A DNA stretch of 64,000 bases from Panicum virgatum (lineage: Eukaryota > Streptophyta > Magnoliopsida > Poales > Poaceae), in assembly GCF_016808335.1 (NCBI RefSeq), contig NC_053146.1, forward strand, positions 9,989,015 to 10,053,014. Direction: 5' to 3'. Position 1 is the first letter of the stretch. Every line of letters begins with the position of its first letter. Position numbers and translations under genes: made by a program. Positions 10,836-23,049 of the stretch are shown one piece after another. The notes below the pieces were generated by a model. It saw nothing but the letters and a program-made list of their open reading frames with translations. It had not been told where the DNA came from and searched no databases.

Positions 10836-11111
10836 CTAGATCTTCTTCGACAGACGACGTCGTCGGAGAAGAAGACGAGCATCTCCTTGACCTGGAAGCC
10901 CCATAGCGCGATGGTTTTGATTGGAGTTGAAGTACACACATGCTCCAAAGAACAAGATGAAGTTATTGGCAACCGCCCTTCGACCGGGGCCACGCCCAAA
11001 CTGTTCCCTCCTAGGCATGTACTCGTCGTCGACAACCACCGCCACCGAGGGAAGCTCGAGCCTGGTCCAGCCACCTTTCTTCTTCCACGAGCCCGACATC
11101 ATGCTCTTCAT
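10836..11111 (-). CDS. Hypothetical 91-residue basic protein
   Basis: This open frame starts at 11111 with MKSMMSGSWKKKGGW and ends in an Arg/Lys-rich tail (LLLRRRRLSKKI). The middle contains a hydrophobic patch (NNFILFFGACVYF) too short for a confident membrane segment. I do not recognise a family. A second frame on the same strand (10757-11074) overlaps it, so the true frame is uncertain, and a spliced gene with a donor inside CAGGTCAAGG is possible. It lies about 530 bp beyond the 3' end of the first hydrolase gene on the same strand. Base composition is more gene-like than the flanks. Confidence 0.35.
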   Translation of the reverse strand: MKSMMSGSWKKKGGWTRLELPSVAVVVDDEYMPRREQFGRGPGRRAVANNFILFFGACVYFNSNQNHRAMGLPGQGDARLLLRRRRLSKKI

Positions 11112-11644
11112 CCTTGAAGCAGAAAACCTGCAACTTCATCACCTGCCAAAGCGCCAACCACCAGCCACAGCCAGCCAAACAAAAATATATGCATAATCTA
11201 GACATAATATATCTAGATGCATAACATAACCTATGTACATAGAAAAACTAAAATGACTAATAATTTAGGACAGAGATAGTAGATATTTAGCTTTGTAAGC
11301 ATGACTATCGCAATTTATTTGTCTTGAAAAATACTGTAATATCTATTTTATAAATATGTTACAGTAGGAAATAGCGGTCCATACGCTGATCCACGGAGCA
11401 AACATTTTTAAGAAATAAAATTATTTTAGATGTCCTTGTTAAACAATGCATCGAACAGCCCAATAAAACACCAGGAAGAGAGAAGTCCAAATATTTAAAT
11501 GTTCCTTTAATTCCCTCTCCAGAAACCGTGCAGGAATCCAGAGGCAACCGAACTATGAAAAGAACACAAAGGCGAAACTACAGCTTGACCTTCAGTATCC
11601 TGATCTGTGTACAAGTAATGAAGCAATCCATCACATTTCTAAGT
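11112..11644. other. Intergenic: leader of the small ORF and 3' flank of hydrolase 1
   Basis: No gene is seen. The CCA-rich stretch at about 11140-11180 could be the leader of the small minus-strand ORF. The part near 11500-11644 would be the 3' UTR of hydrolase 1. Confidence 0.4.
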
Positions 11645-14600
11645 TCAGTTCACTTTGCCGTTGGCTGCGTGTTTATTCAGGTACTCGATCGCCACGGCAG
11701 CGTGGATGGCAGCTCCTACCGGCAGCACATCCTCATCGATCACAAAGTGAGGGGAGTGCAGGGGATGCATCGCCTCCATCTCCATGGTCTTGTTGCGGAC
11801 CCCGATCATGAAGAACGCCCCTGCAAATCTCTGCGCATAGAAGGCGAAATCCTCGGCGCCCATGAACGGGGTGACTCTCCTCACATTGCCCTCCCCGAGC
11901 ATGGCCTCTGCCACTTCTCTGGCATGGTGATACATCCCTTCGTCGTTTACAGTTGCTGGATATGGCTGGAGCTCCTCCTCCATGAAGTCAACGGTGGCGA
12001 CGCAGCGGTGGACGGTAGCATGCGCTTCTATGATCTTTGAAAGGCGTCCAAAGTTGTAATTTGCAGTTATAAGTGCATCAGAGGAATGAAAGTTTTGTTT
12101 GATCACTACTACAGACTGATGCTTTCCCTGGTTTCAGGTGAAATGGAGATATGGAGTGATTGTTCCATTGTTTACCTCTTTGATCCTCTTCTGAAGATAC
12201 GAAAAGCCTTCCGTAGTCAAGCTCCTGAAGGTGCCTCCGAAGGTTACTGACTCCGGAATGACATTGTGAGCATGGCCTCCTTTCATGAACGTGACTGATA
12301 CCACCTGACGGTAAGCAACAAAGAGGAGGTCATTCCATTGTCAGAGTAACATCTGAGCATGTGTTGAACAAGTTGAGACAAGATGGACTGCAAAGACAGA
12401 TGTACAATGCAAACTCAGTAAGCTGTCCACATACTGCAGCCTGGAGGGGATCAATTTCCCGGGCAACTATCTGCTGAAGGCTCACGATGGCAGAGGATGC
12501 CGCAACGATGGGGTCCACAGCTTTGTGCGGCGCCGCAGCGTGCCCGCCTTTCCCGGTGACTGTCACCAAAAATCTGCCTGATGCTGCAAGAAATGACCCT
12601 GGTCTGGATGCAACCGCGGCTACAGGAAGGCTTGGATCGACATGCAAGCCGAAAATGGCCGACACATCGTCCAGGACACCTTCTCTCAGAACATGGTAAG
12701 CCCCGGCGTAACCTTCTTCTCCTGGCTGGAAGACGAGCTTCACAGTGCCCTACAAAAAGTCAAACCACAAAAAGATAATCAAGTCACTGAACAGAGCCTG
12801 TTTGAGTAGCTGATGATTCCTCTTCCATTTTTCTTTCTTTTGGGCATGGAAGACTTCAATCCAAGATTACAAGTTCTGGTCATCTCACTATTACTAATTG
12901 GAGTTTCCTTTTAAGCCTTAATATGAAGCCACCTAGGATTAGATGGACACTCTAAGGAATAGGGAAATCCTAAAAATTCTCACAATAATCGGAAACATCC
13001 GACTATCAATCCGATAGCTCTAATCATAATAGTCGTTGGACATGTTATCTTTTCTAATAAATTATCCACCCCTTCCATTATGAAAATAGAATAAAGTAAC
13101 CACCTAAACTTATATCTAAATTATCCACCTCTGCAATTATAAAAAATATCTATGTAACCCTTAACCTTCGTGTAAATTACCCACCTATAGCATAATAAAA
13201 ATAATGCAAATAACATCCTAAATTTGCATATAAATTATCTAATTATCTCATTGCTAAAAGTTATTAAAGTAATCCTTAAATCTGAATTAAAATTATAATT
13301 ATAACAAAATATTAAAGTGCACTAATATAAAATTCTAAATTACTATTTTTATCATTATTAATATATTATTTATATTATTGTTTATATAAAAATGCTACAT
13401 ATCACCATGTATTCATATATGATAGAAGAGATAAGAATACCAATTCACAAACAAATGATTCAATAAAATACATATCAAACACACGTGGAGGTGTGATACA
13501 AAATGTAATCTATTGCAACTAGATAATGAAAAATGTATTTTAGAGTATGTGTTAGAATATGTAATAAATGAAAGAAGATGTGAGATAGATAACAATAATT
13601 ATTAGTTGTAAGTCTTGTTTTATATTAATTCTAATTAGTCTGTGCGAGAGCACGGGTTGATAGGCCGGTACCTTCAAATCATCCTTCCGAGAGTGAAGTA
13701 CTTTTGCTGCTCCAAGAAGCATAGTTGTGTGAGCGTCATGTCCACAAGCATGCATCTTTCCATTTTCCTTGCTCTTGTGCTCCCAGTCTACCAGTTCCTG
13801 CCAAATGTATCGCAGAGCAATTAGCAAAGAGACAGTTTTCCCAACCGAGGACATATGTTATGTATTTCAAAAAGAGGGGAAAAACATCACTGGCCATGCA
13901 AAAAACATCACAGGAAGCACTGCATCCAACTTGTCCCCAAACTAACAAGTAAAAAGTTCCATTTCACAAATGAAAACGGTAGCAAATTACTCTCTGTTCA
14001 TCTTATTTTAACAAAACTCTGCCCCTGCTTTGATTAAGTCAAGTAACAAGCCCATGATCGATATGATTCGACAAGGAATAGAATCCAAAGCAGAGGGTAT
14101 GTAATATATCCTAACACAATTGAGATGGCTAGATAAGATAATAATGGATTTATAATGGCAAGTGTGCTTCTAGGTTAGTGTACCTAATTGGATCGATTGC
14201 CGAAGTCATTGGTAGATTAGATATTTAATTAGCACAAGGCATCTGAAGTCAAGTCAGGAGACAGAAAGAGGTATAAGAGTTCAGAGATACTGAAATTAGA
14301 AAACATGTCAAATAGCAACCAAATAGAACTGTGCAAAAACTAGGTAAAACAATTGGGTACTTGATCAAGTTCTTTGTAATGAACTAATCCGGTTTGTCCT
14401 TCATCTAAAAAAAATTAGTAATGAACTAATAAAATGAAGCTAAGAAGTACACTTGAAAAGACCAAAATAGATGAAAGGATAAGCAAAATTTTTATCTTTG
14501 TGCCAACAAATCAGTTGGAATCCAATACGAGAGAGAGAAGACGTGACCGATCCAACTCCCAATCGACAAGGGCGCGGACCTGCAAGGGAAGCGCGTCCAT

Positions 14601-14951
14601 GTCCGCCCGGAGCGCGACGACGGGCCCATCGCCACCGCCGGCGATGGTCGCCACGACGCCCGTCTGCGCGACGGGCCACGCGTACGGCACGCCGATCGCG
14701 TCGAGCTCGGCGCGGACGAGCTCGCTGGTGCGATGCTCCTGGAAGCCTAGCTCGGGGCGCTCGTGGATGCGCCGCCGCACGCCGCGCAGCCACGCGGCGA
14801 AACCCGGCGCGCGGCACGCGCCCAGGAGTTCGCCACCGAGGGCTGGCGACGGCGACGCCGCGGCGCGCGCCGGGAGGCGGGGCGACAGGACGAGGAGGAT
14901 GAGGAAAAGGAGGAGGGGAGTCGGCGCGAGGGGAGACGGAGGCGACGCCAT
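11645..14951 (-). CDS. IAA-amino-acid hydrolase ILR1-like, gene 1 (five exons)
   Basis: The exons on the minus strand are 14951-14580, 13797-13672, 12749-12435, 12304-12176 and 12034-11645, all with GT-AG introns and phase 0, giving 443 residues, the usual length for this M20 (M20D) peptidase family. The start at 14951 was chosen because it begins a signal peptide ([10 protein letters not shown] then a Leu-rich core), while an upstream ATG at 15020 would bury it. Metal-ligand motifs are present: HACGH (Cys142, His144), PGEEG (Glu177/178), GLHVDP (His202) and HSPHF (His410), matching the ligands known in Arabidopsis ILL2. The family releases free indole-3-acetic acid from amino-acid conjugates, usually in the ER lumen. 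No KDEL/HDEL tail is present; the end is HAANGKVN. Intron 2 holds a Helitron that begins three bases after exon 2. It is tandem with a second copy at 16907-21130. Confidence 0.92.
12883..13668 (+). mobile_element. Non-autonomous Helitron in intron 2 of hydrolase 1
   Basis: The 5' end is TCTCACTATTACTAATTGG preceded by A (12882). The 3' end has a small hairpin GTGCGAGAGCAC about 10 bases before the terminus CCGG, followed by T (13669). A/T host flanks, a TC start, a terminal hairpin and no target duplication fit Helitrons, although the usual terminus is CTRR and here it is CCGG. A related copy lies at 59376-60140 and ends in CTAG. The interior is AT-rich without coding capacity. Confidence 0.75.
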
Positions 14952-16906
14952 CGCGCGGCGAGCGGCGGCCGGCGACACGTCAGGAGTGATGGCTGGAACG
15001 CGCAACCCGTTCTGTTTCAATCAGTTGGGTAGCCCAAGTGAGAGTGAGCTGTTTTCAGCGCTCTCTCAAGAGGCCTTTTTTCTTTTCTTTTCTTTTTTCC
15101 TTCTCATCGAAGCTTTAAACACTTTTTCCACTTTCCCTTCGGTCAAAAACACATTTTTGCATTTTGAACATCATAGGTCCCTGTGTATCCCTGTGTAAGA
15201 GAAAATGAGGTTACCACTCGTTTCTGTTAAAATACGTTTATAAATTCAATATATTTATAAGACTATAAAAGTATAGTAAAAGAAGTCTAAGCAGTGACGA
15301 ATCTAGCCCGCGAATAAAAAGAGAGTTTATATCCACTCTTTTCTTCCTCCCCTTCTCTTCATCTTTCTCCTCTCTTTTTTTTTCATTCTTTCATCCCAAA
15401 AATGGAGAGAGAGCTTAGGGGTATCCATGGATCTTGGGGGTAGGGGGCTGGCGTATTGTTTCCAATTTATCAAAACAAACCTTATAAAATTATTGGTAGC
15501 CAAAATTTTAAATATACTTCTTTGGAATTTATCCAACAGATTTGTCATTCCAATAACAGTAGCTTTTCGTTGAGGTTTTTATTAATTAAAAACCCGAACC
15601 ACACAAAGTTAGCTTTCCCAACACCCTATTGTCATGGTCTCATGGACGCGAGCGCCGCGAGGCTTTCACTGCACGATTCATTTTTTTGTTTTTGCGAAAC
15701 ACTGCACCAGACACTTGTCTGCGCAAGGACACTGAGGGGGTGTTTAGTTCCAAAAAATTCTCTACAGTACTTATCACATCGAATTTTCGAATACATGCAT
15801 GAAACATTAAATATAGTTGAAAACATAATTAATTACACAATTTAACTGATTAGAACGAGATGAATCTTTTAAACCAAATTAATTCATAATTAAACATTAA
15901 TTACCAAATAATAACCAAATGTGCTTACAGTACTCAAATCCAAACTTTTTCGTCGACTAAACACCCCCTGAGGAGTGAAGACAGCCGGCGGCGACTTTGT
16001 CAGATACTGTTAACCTGGAGAGTGCACAGTGCAGGGTTCCCCAATTCTTTTTTTATGCCCTCAACGTACGGAAGACAAAAAAAAATTCATGGACTATGGC
16101 ATAAAAATTCAACAAGAGAGCCATGTACTTTGAAAGGGTAAACGCTTCTCAAAACTGTGGATGAACTGATTTCTTAGCCTGCTCAAACAATACTCTCAGA
16201 TCCCTCTCTGCAAAGGCAGTGAAGATTTCCTAGCCTGCATAGTGATCTCAAAGGATGTTCTCTGTAAAATCTGCGTACAAGCTGTCTTACGCCTTGCACA
16301 GCTGATGGGTGGGGCAAGCGGCCGGCATACTACTTCTGGCCTGACAAGAGTCAGCATCTGAAAAAAGCCAGACCCTGCGAAAAGAGTATGTGCACGAAAG
16401 CAGGCTGATGAGTTTGTTCAGTAACCGGGTATTATCTGGGCAAACAACCAAAGAATACGTCTCTGTCATGTTATCGATTGGGTTGATTGTTCAGTGATGT
16501 AATAGCTCACCTCTCGAGACTTTGTAATCGCACTGTATTCTTCTTCCTACTATAAATATGCGCGGCTCTCCTTTATCTATTCAAGATTACAAGATATCTA
16601 TATTCAAGAAAAGAAAAAGATACGGGTAGGATTTCTTGAAGATTTTGTTTGTGCGATTGCATCATTTTCTTTACATCAATGAGAGTAACATGCAGATCCT
16701 GACACCTGAGCATCTGAAGACCTGCTGCCTGTCTTGAAAAACCTACAGCCAAGAAGTAAATGACCTCCTGCGGTTACATACAGATCCTCACAAGCCAGTA
16801 GAAGAATCAGATAAAGGATTAAAGAAAACTCAGCTCACCTCCACAAAAAGCATAGCTGCAGCAGGCCCAAAGGTTCCAAAAACTAGCCTATTTTTCGCAC
16901 TCAGTT
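14952..16906. other. Intergenic between the tandem hydrolase genes
   Basis: The right-hand gene ends at 16907 and the left-hand gene starts at 14951, so this holds the promoter of gene 1 and the 3' region of gene 2. A pyrimidine-rich tract (about 15070-15115) lies upstream of gene 1. A MITE occupies 15736-15968. The piece at about 16280-16690 contains CTATAAATA (16549) and a polypurine stretch and may be a remnant of an LTR, but no paired ends or duplication were found. Confidence 0.45.
15736..15968. mobile_element. Tourist-like MITE, 233 bp
   Basis: The inverted ends GGGGGTGTTTAGT and ACTAAACACCCCC are flanked by TGA on both sides (15733-15735 and 15969-15971). The interior is AT-rich and noncoding. 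The terminal motif GTGTTTAGTTC is shared with several other MITEs in the window. Confidence 0.7.
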
Positions 16907-19900
16907 TCAGTCTGATGCATGTTTCTTCAAGTATTCAATTGCCACAGCAGCATGGAACGAAGCTCCTACGGGAAGCACGTCCTCATCAACCACAAAGTGG
17001 GGGGAGTGAGTGGAATGGATTGTCACCATGGTGCTCTTGTTGCCGACTCCAATGGTGAAGAAGGCGCCGGCCATTCTCTGCGCGTAGAACCCAAAATCCT
17101 CCGCTCCCATTAGCTGCGGCGCGACCTTGACGTTCTCCTTCCCAAGCAAGCTCTGAGCCACTTCCTTGGCATGGGCATACATCTCTTCATCGTTGACCAC
17201 AGCCGGGTATGTTCTCATTTTGTCCACCATGAAGTCCACAGTGCCAGTGCAGCGATGTACCGCTGACTGTCCTACAATCTTCGAGACAAGCGTTGTTCAT
17301 CAATTGTATGAGTAGCAGAAACAATGCAGTTCAGGTCAGAAAAAAAAATACCTCAATAACTCGCTTCATGAGATATGATAAACCTTCATTTGTCATGCTC
17401 CTCAAGGTGCCACCAAAGGTCACAGACTCTGGAATAACATTATAAGCATCTCCTCCTTTCACAAAAGTGACTGATACAACCTGAAAGTTCAAAAGGCAGG
17501 GAGGTACCAGTCTTTTTAATTTTCAACAGTAGTAGAGAAGTTTTGAAAGAAAAGTTCAGAATTTATCTGTCAGTGAAAATACTACCACCACAGTATGGTA
17601 AGCAGACAATATACCGCGCCTTGGAGAGGATCTATTTCCCGGGAGACAATTTGTTGAAGGCTGAGGATGGCACTGGATGCAGCTAGAGTTGGATCAAAGG
17701 CTTGGTGGGGTAGTGCAGCATGCCCACCTTTACCAGTAACAGTTGCTTGGAATCGACATGCTGTTGCAGCAAAGGGTCCTGGCCTTGATGCAACGACGCC
17801 TACTGGAAGGGCTGGGTCGACATGCAAGCCAAAGATGACTGACACGTCATCAAGAAGACCTTCTTGTAGGACATAATATGCACCGCCCTGACCCTCCTCT
17901 GCTGGCTGGAAAACAAGCTTTACAGTGCCCTAATAATCGAACAAGAACAACACTAATTATAAATATGGAAGGCGTAATTGATCTACTGAACTGACCTGAA
18001 TCATCAGGAACCACAAAGAATAGTGAAACCTAGGATATATATAGACTGTTATGCGATACATATCATGATGTTCCATGCATGAATACTGATGTAAACCTAA
18101 TAGCATAGGAAGATTTGGTGATGTTTTACAACATTCTAAATTTCATCATAACACACTGAACTTTCAGGTCCATCAAATTGGTTAAAGAATACCATTAAGT
18201 CACTCTTGTGATCTTGAAGTATCTTAGCAGCCCCCAGAAGCATTGCTGTGTGTGCATCATGTCCGCACGCATGCATTTTCCCTTTTTCCTGGCTCTTGTA
18301 TTCCCAATCAACTAATTCCTGCCAAAGAACAAAATACCTCTACTGTGATAAGTCATTTACGGAAATGGTAAACGAAGAATGTGGAAATTATAGTAATGGT
18401 TTTTTTTGACAGCCAAACCGGGGGGGGGGGTGAGTTTCCCCACCTGATTTTCATATTTCATTCATTTGACTCATGAGTCAGATTGTATAGCAGAAATGGG
18501 GGTATCGGGGGGGGGGGGGGGTGAAATCTGTTACAGTTTGTTACATGGGGGAAAACAGGTTACACCAGGACTCGATTACTCCAGCGTCCGCCCTAGGCAG
18601 GCACCATGCCCAGAGGCGCGCATCTTTGTTGCAGTTGCGCAAGAGTCGTTGTAGGCAAGGCTCGGCGCCGTCGAACACAACCCGGTTGCGGTGCTTCCAG
18701 ATGTTCCAGCAGCATAGGAAGAGGAAAACCGACCCGTGGGGATTCGGGGTGGGGCTTGATGCTGTGGGAGATTGTAGTGCTTCGACGGTTGCATGTGCAT
18801 TTAGTTCGAAACCAACTTGTCGCCAGAAGGCCGCCGCCACTGGGCAGTGGAAGACGATGTGGTCCACTGTCTCAGGGTGATCTTTGCACAGCTCGCAAGT
18901 GTCATCCGTGATGATAGACTTCTTGAGGAGGTTGCTCCGGCTCTGGATGCGTCGTTGCATGAGTAGCCACACGAAGAACTGGACTCTGGGCGGTGCCCGG
19001 TTCTTCCAAACGAAGCTAGCGAACTCATAGGATGGAGTGTGGGTAGCCATGAGCGCCTTGTACAGCGACGAAGAGTTCAAGCTCCCGTCGGGCTTCTGGA
19101 ATTTGCAGACCCTCTCATCCTCGCCGCTGCCAGGTAGCACAGTGGCGAGGAGCGGGGCCAAGGCAGTGTAGTCAGCTGTAGCGGCTCTTGTTCTTCTGGA
19201 CTGGAGGAATTGGTCGATCCCAAGCTGCAGCACTTCTGCGACCATGGCATGTGGCTTGGTTGCGTGGCTGTGCAGTGCAGGGTGAATTTCAGACAGCGGT
19301 TCGTCCCCCAGCCATGAGTCGTCCCAGAAGGATGTGGATCGGCCATTGTGCACCCGAACAGTTGTGATGACTCGGTACAGAGGAAGGAGCTCCCTTAGCG
19401 TGTCCCAGTGATTGCCCTGAACTTCACCGTCGAGCGACGCAAGGCAGACATGCTGTCGCGCCCATCGCGCCCAGGAGGAAGCACCGGGGTGGTGCAGTCT
19501 GTGGATCAGCTTGAGTAGCAAACACTGGTTTTGAACACTCAGGTTTTTCAAGCCTAGCCCTCCAAGTTCCTTTGGTACACACACCTGTTCCCACGCAACA
19601 AGGCAGTGCGCACCACTGGCATGTTCAGAGCCTGTCCAAACAAAAGTTCTGCGTTTCCCTTCTAATGCTGCAAGTGTCCCTTTTGGCAGTCTAAGCGCCC
19701 CCATTGCATAAACGAGCAGGTTGCCAAGCACAGAATCCGCAAGAACTGCGGCCCCATTGTATAGTAATGGTTTTTGCTAGCTTTACAAGGGCATATGGAT
19801 ACTATGGTGCCAGTTGAGACTCCACACATGGATGCACTGCAAACTATGCCAGTGGGGAGTGATTGTTTTCCTAGTAGCTCTGATGCTCTGTTTTTTTTCC

Positions 19901-21130
19901 CAGCAAAGATGCTCTGTTTTTCAGATTATGCCGAATTGACATTTTGGTTTCACATTATGGAAGCTGTGTAAATCCGCTGCAGATTTCTTGATATAATCAT
20001 TTGTACAAACAATTGGACGAAATTGTGTAGCTTGAGCTAAGTTAACAGAAAATTCTGAATGAGAATAGTTATATAGGTGGAAGCAAAACAGATGATACGA
20101 ACTGAGGCGCCTCAAACTGATTCTCCTTATTAAGTCATTATAAGCCATCTGTTGTCTTTCTCATCTCCATGTTAAGAAATCCCATACAAGATGTGAAAAA
20201 AAATTGAAAATTGATCCAGGTAATCATACAACCTTGCATTATTGCATCCTCTAAACGCTATAGTCTATAGGCTAGGTCAGGCAATTAGGGCTTGTTTGGT
20301 TGCTGCCTGCCAGGCAGCTCACCAGCCAGGCAGCACCATCCGACCCTAGGCCGACGAAATCGGACGCCTGGGATTGCTGCCTGGGCCAAGCAGCTTTGTC
20401 AGGGTCTGAACCAAACAAGCTCTTAGAGCCATAATAGTTGCTTGAGCCTGACCATATGTTCAGAATACTCAGAACATCCGAGGATCCTCTGCAGTACTTC
20501 ACCCTGCATACTTCACCCTGCAGTTGGGTCACTGACGGGCAGGTCCGACTCCACACGTCAGTGATAGGGAAGTAGTGCAGAGGAAATCCCTCAGAAGAAC
20601 AGGGTTGCGTGAAATAAAAATCCAAAACAAAAAGAATGTACGGATGGTGAATTAAAATTGATTGTGAGCATTAGTACTCACAGCTGCGCCCTTACCAAAC
20701 CCTACTGGCTATACTGCGCACAAGAAGACAAGATCAAGACGGCGGCGCTGCGGGATCAGCAGGAAGAACAAGCGGTCGACGGACGGACCTGCACGGGGAG
20801 AGCGTCCATGTCGGCCCGGAGCGCGACGACGGGCCCGGGGCCGCCGCCGACGATGGTCGCCACGACGCCGGTGGTGGCCACGGGCCACCTGTACGGGACG
20901 CCGGCCGCGTCGAGCTCGGCGCGCACGAGCTCGCTGGTGCGGTGCTCCTGGAAGGCCAGCTCGGGCCGCTGGTGGATGCGCCGCCGCACGCCGCGCAGCC
21001 ACGCGGCGAACCCCGGCGCCCGCGCCTCGGCCAGGAGCTCCCCCGCCGGCGAGGCGAGGGCGATCATCAGGTGCGAGTAGAGCAGTAGCGGCACGAGGTG
21101 GAAACTAGCGGAGCCGCGGGCGGCGGCCAT
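16907..21130 (-). CDS. IAA-amino-acid hydrolase ILR1-like, gene 2 (five exons)
   Basis: The exons on the minus strand are 21130-20789, 18318-18193, 17929-17615, 17480-17352 and 17278-16907, giving 427 residues. Exons 2-4 have exactly the same lengths (126, 315 and 129 bp) and phases as gene 1, so the pair are tandem duplicates. The start at 21130 gives a hydrophobic N-terminal signal ([18 protein letters not shown]). The metal-ligand set is complete: HACGH (Cys132, His134), PAEEG (Glu167/168), GLHVDP (His192) and HSPHF (His398). The likely role is auxin-conjugate hydrolysis in the endomembrane system; substrate preference cannot be read from sequence. It ends KKHASD without an ER-retention tetrapeptide. 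Intron 1 has grown to 2.47 kb through a LINE insertion and a MITE, neither touching the splice sites. Confidence 0.92.
18405..19759 (-). mobile_element. 5'-truncated LINE in intron 1 of hydrolase 2
   Basis: The element is flanked by a 16-bp direct duplication TATAGTAATGGTTTTT (18389-18404 and 19760-19775). On the minus strand it ends in an A-rich tail that merges with the duplication. It keeps only the C-terminal third of ORF2 plus a 3' UTR containing two long C/G runs. This is the expected product of incomplete target-primed reverse transcription. Confidence 0.88.
18541..19731 (-). pseudogene. LINE ORF2 C-terminal fragment (zf-RVT region)
   Basis: The uninterrupted 396-codon reading frame begins in the region following the reverse-transcriptase core ([14 protein letters not shown]). 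It continues through the conserved [10 protein letters not shown] motif and the zinc-binding domain ([13 protein letters not shown], then [18 protein letters not shown]). The endonuclease and catalytic RT are missing, so it is a dead fragment despite the open frame. It differs from the larger LINE at 37216-43037. Confidence 0.85.
20288..20422. mobile_element. Tourist-like MITE, 135 bp
   Basis: The ends GGGCTTGTTTGGTT and AACCAAACAAGCTC are inverted and flanked by TTA (20285-20287 and 20423-20425), the usual PIF/Harbinger target. It lies in intron 1 of hydrolase 2. Confidence 0.8.
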
Positions 21131-22099
21131 GGCGGGCGGAAGGAAGGAGATCACTCGGAGACGGCGTCGAGTGGTGAAGCCGAACCGGCCGGCCGAGACT
21201 AAAAACGACAGCTTTGATCGGTCGCGCTCGGCCTTCGCGAAAAATTCTAGTGTAGGTTGCCGATAAAGCAGGATTTTCGGATTTATCAAGATTCCATCGG
21301 CATGCATGTGAAAATTTTCATTTAGTATGGACGTATGGTTGTGGGTCGTTTTCTCTTGGTTAGTGTACGAGCCAAGTGCCCATGAATGAATTTAGATCAA
21401 AGTTGAAATTTTGTATGATAACAAAATTTTATCAACCTAGCCGATTAAGCAGAAATATCAGATACTCCATCCGATCTAAATTATAGATCGTTTTGGTATT
21501 TCTGAGTGCATAAATTTTATTATATATATAAATATAAACTATGTTTATTTAGATATATGCTAAAATTTATACATTTAAAAATGCCAAAACAAACTGTAAT
21601 CGCCCTTTTGTAAAGGGCTAGATGGCGGCGTCTGAGTTTGGGCACGAGTAGATGCGGAAATGGACAAACAGTAGTCGGTGTCATTGCTGGCTTCATCGAA
21701 CCACATTCATGCGTTTCGTCTCTTCAGCCGTAGCTAGCTGATTTCAGTTCTTCTCAAATCCTAGCTAAAAGCCAAGCCTTTTGGCCGGTGAGGCCACGTC
21801 AAAATGAGAATGGTGTTACGTACTAGACTAGTAACGTGAAGAACTAGTGCGCTACGATCTCGTCCATTGAATTTGTGACAGCTCATTCGAGGAGAAAATG
21901 GAGTGCGCGGCTACATCTCAACCCCAAAAGGGGCAAGGCTGTTGGAGTACTGTTTATGCTAGGTTGGTCTTTGGTTCGGGTGTGATTGTTACTCGTAACA
22001 TCTCTTCAGTATCTTGTTTCTTGACATCGACTCCTCCTGCCAAATTCGTTTATTTGCTTTTGTTTTAGAAGGTTCTGTAATTATTTTTGCGAACCACGC
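21131..22099. other. Upstream region of hydrolase 2
   Basis: This would contain the promoter and leader of the minus-strand gene starting at 21130. A degenerate Stowaway-like segment lies at about 21466-21600, where ATACTCCATCCGATCTAAATT opposes CCAAAACAAACTGTAAT. No open frame is credible. Confidence 0.4.
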
Positions 22100-22736
22100 A
22101 CTACAACAAAAATAATTTGTAGCAAGTCTCCGCTTTTCTAGGGGTGAATCAAAAAGTAATCCGTTGCTAAAAAAAATATGCCTACTATAGCAAACGATCC
22201 ATCTCTGAAAATACATTTCTAAGGGCCGATCACGGCGTGGCCCGCTCTTACAAAATTCAAAAAGCGTGCGACCGTGGCAATAAGTCACACAATCAGCCAG
22301 ACCTCTCTCTCCTTATCTCTTCCCTCTCTCTCTATTTGTCTCTTTCCTTCGGATCGCCGCGGCTTGAGGTGGTCGACACGACACGGAATTCGGAGGCGCG
22401 ACGCGGCTTGAGGAGACCGCCCCGACGGCGCAGCAGCGGCGCGATGCAGCGCACGACAGCATGCGTCGGCGCGTCGCGAGCACAGCGCGACGCGGCGCAT
22501 ACCGGCGCGACGTGCACCGGTGCGGGGAGCGGGAGCGGCTTGAAGCTGCAGCTGCGGCGTGATGTTTTTATTTTTTTATTTGATCAGCCGCATCCCGATC
22601 TTGAAAATTCATTTCTAGAGGGCAGCCGCGTTATCCGCTCTTACAAATAGTATTTGTAGCAGCGATAACTTAAGGCATGTATCACCTCTAAAAGTATGTT
22701 TTTATTCATCTCTGAAAAATCATTTTAGTAGAAGTG
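22100..22736. mobile_element. Small CACTA-derived element
   Basis: It starts CACTACAACAAAA and ends TTTTAGTAGAAGTG, so the termini are CACTA-like in inverted orientation. Flanks ACG (22097-22099) and ATG (22737-22739) match at two of three bases. The subterminal parts share TCTCTGAAAA-type and TTTGTAGC repeats. The centre (about 22360-22560) is GC-rich and noncoding. Confidence 0.6.
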
Positions 22737-23049
22737 ATGGTATAGATGCATGCGCTCACATACACGTATGGACACACACCGTCGTGTTAATGGTTTGAGG
22801 AGATACAATCTATCGGAGGAGGCTTCTATGAAGTCTCCAAATTGTGATATATACAGGTTTACATAAAACCTAGTTGCACAGTAAACTAAAACAAAGAAGT
22901 CCCGATGTGTGCACTCATCAAAATTCTAATAATGTTTTGGATAGCTTTGGAAGTCTGTGCTTTTGATTGCTATTGAACTTTTACTAGTTGCCACTTGCAA
23001 TCGTTCACATATAATTAATGATCCTTGGTAACTTCACATATTTTGGTAA

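Noticed and set aside
16280..16700. Solo LTR of a copia element
   Set aside because: A TATA-like CTATAAATA and an LTR-like feel are present, but no TG...CA pair with a matching 5-bp duplication could be found.
18421..18520. G-runs as a G-quadruplex regulatory element
   Set aside because: They are long homopolymers in the 3' UTR of a LINE fragment; run length may be an assembly artefact and regular G3+ spacing is missing.
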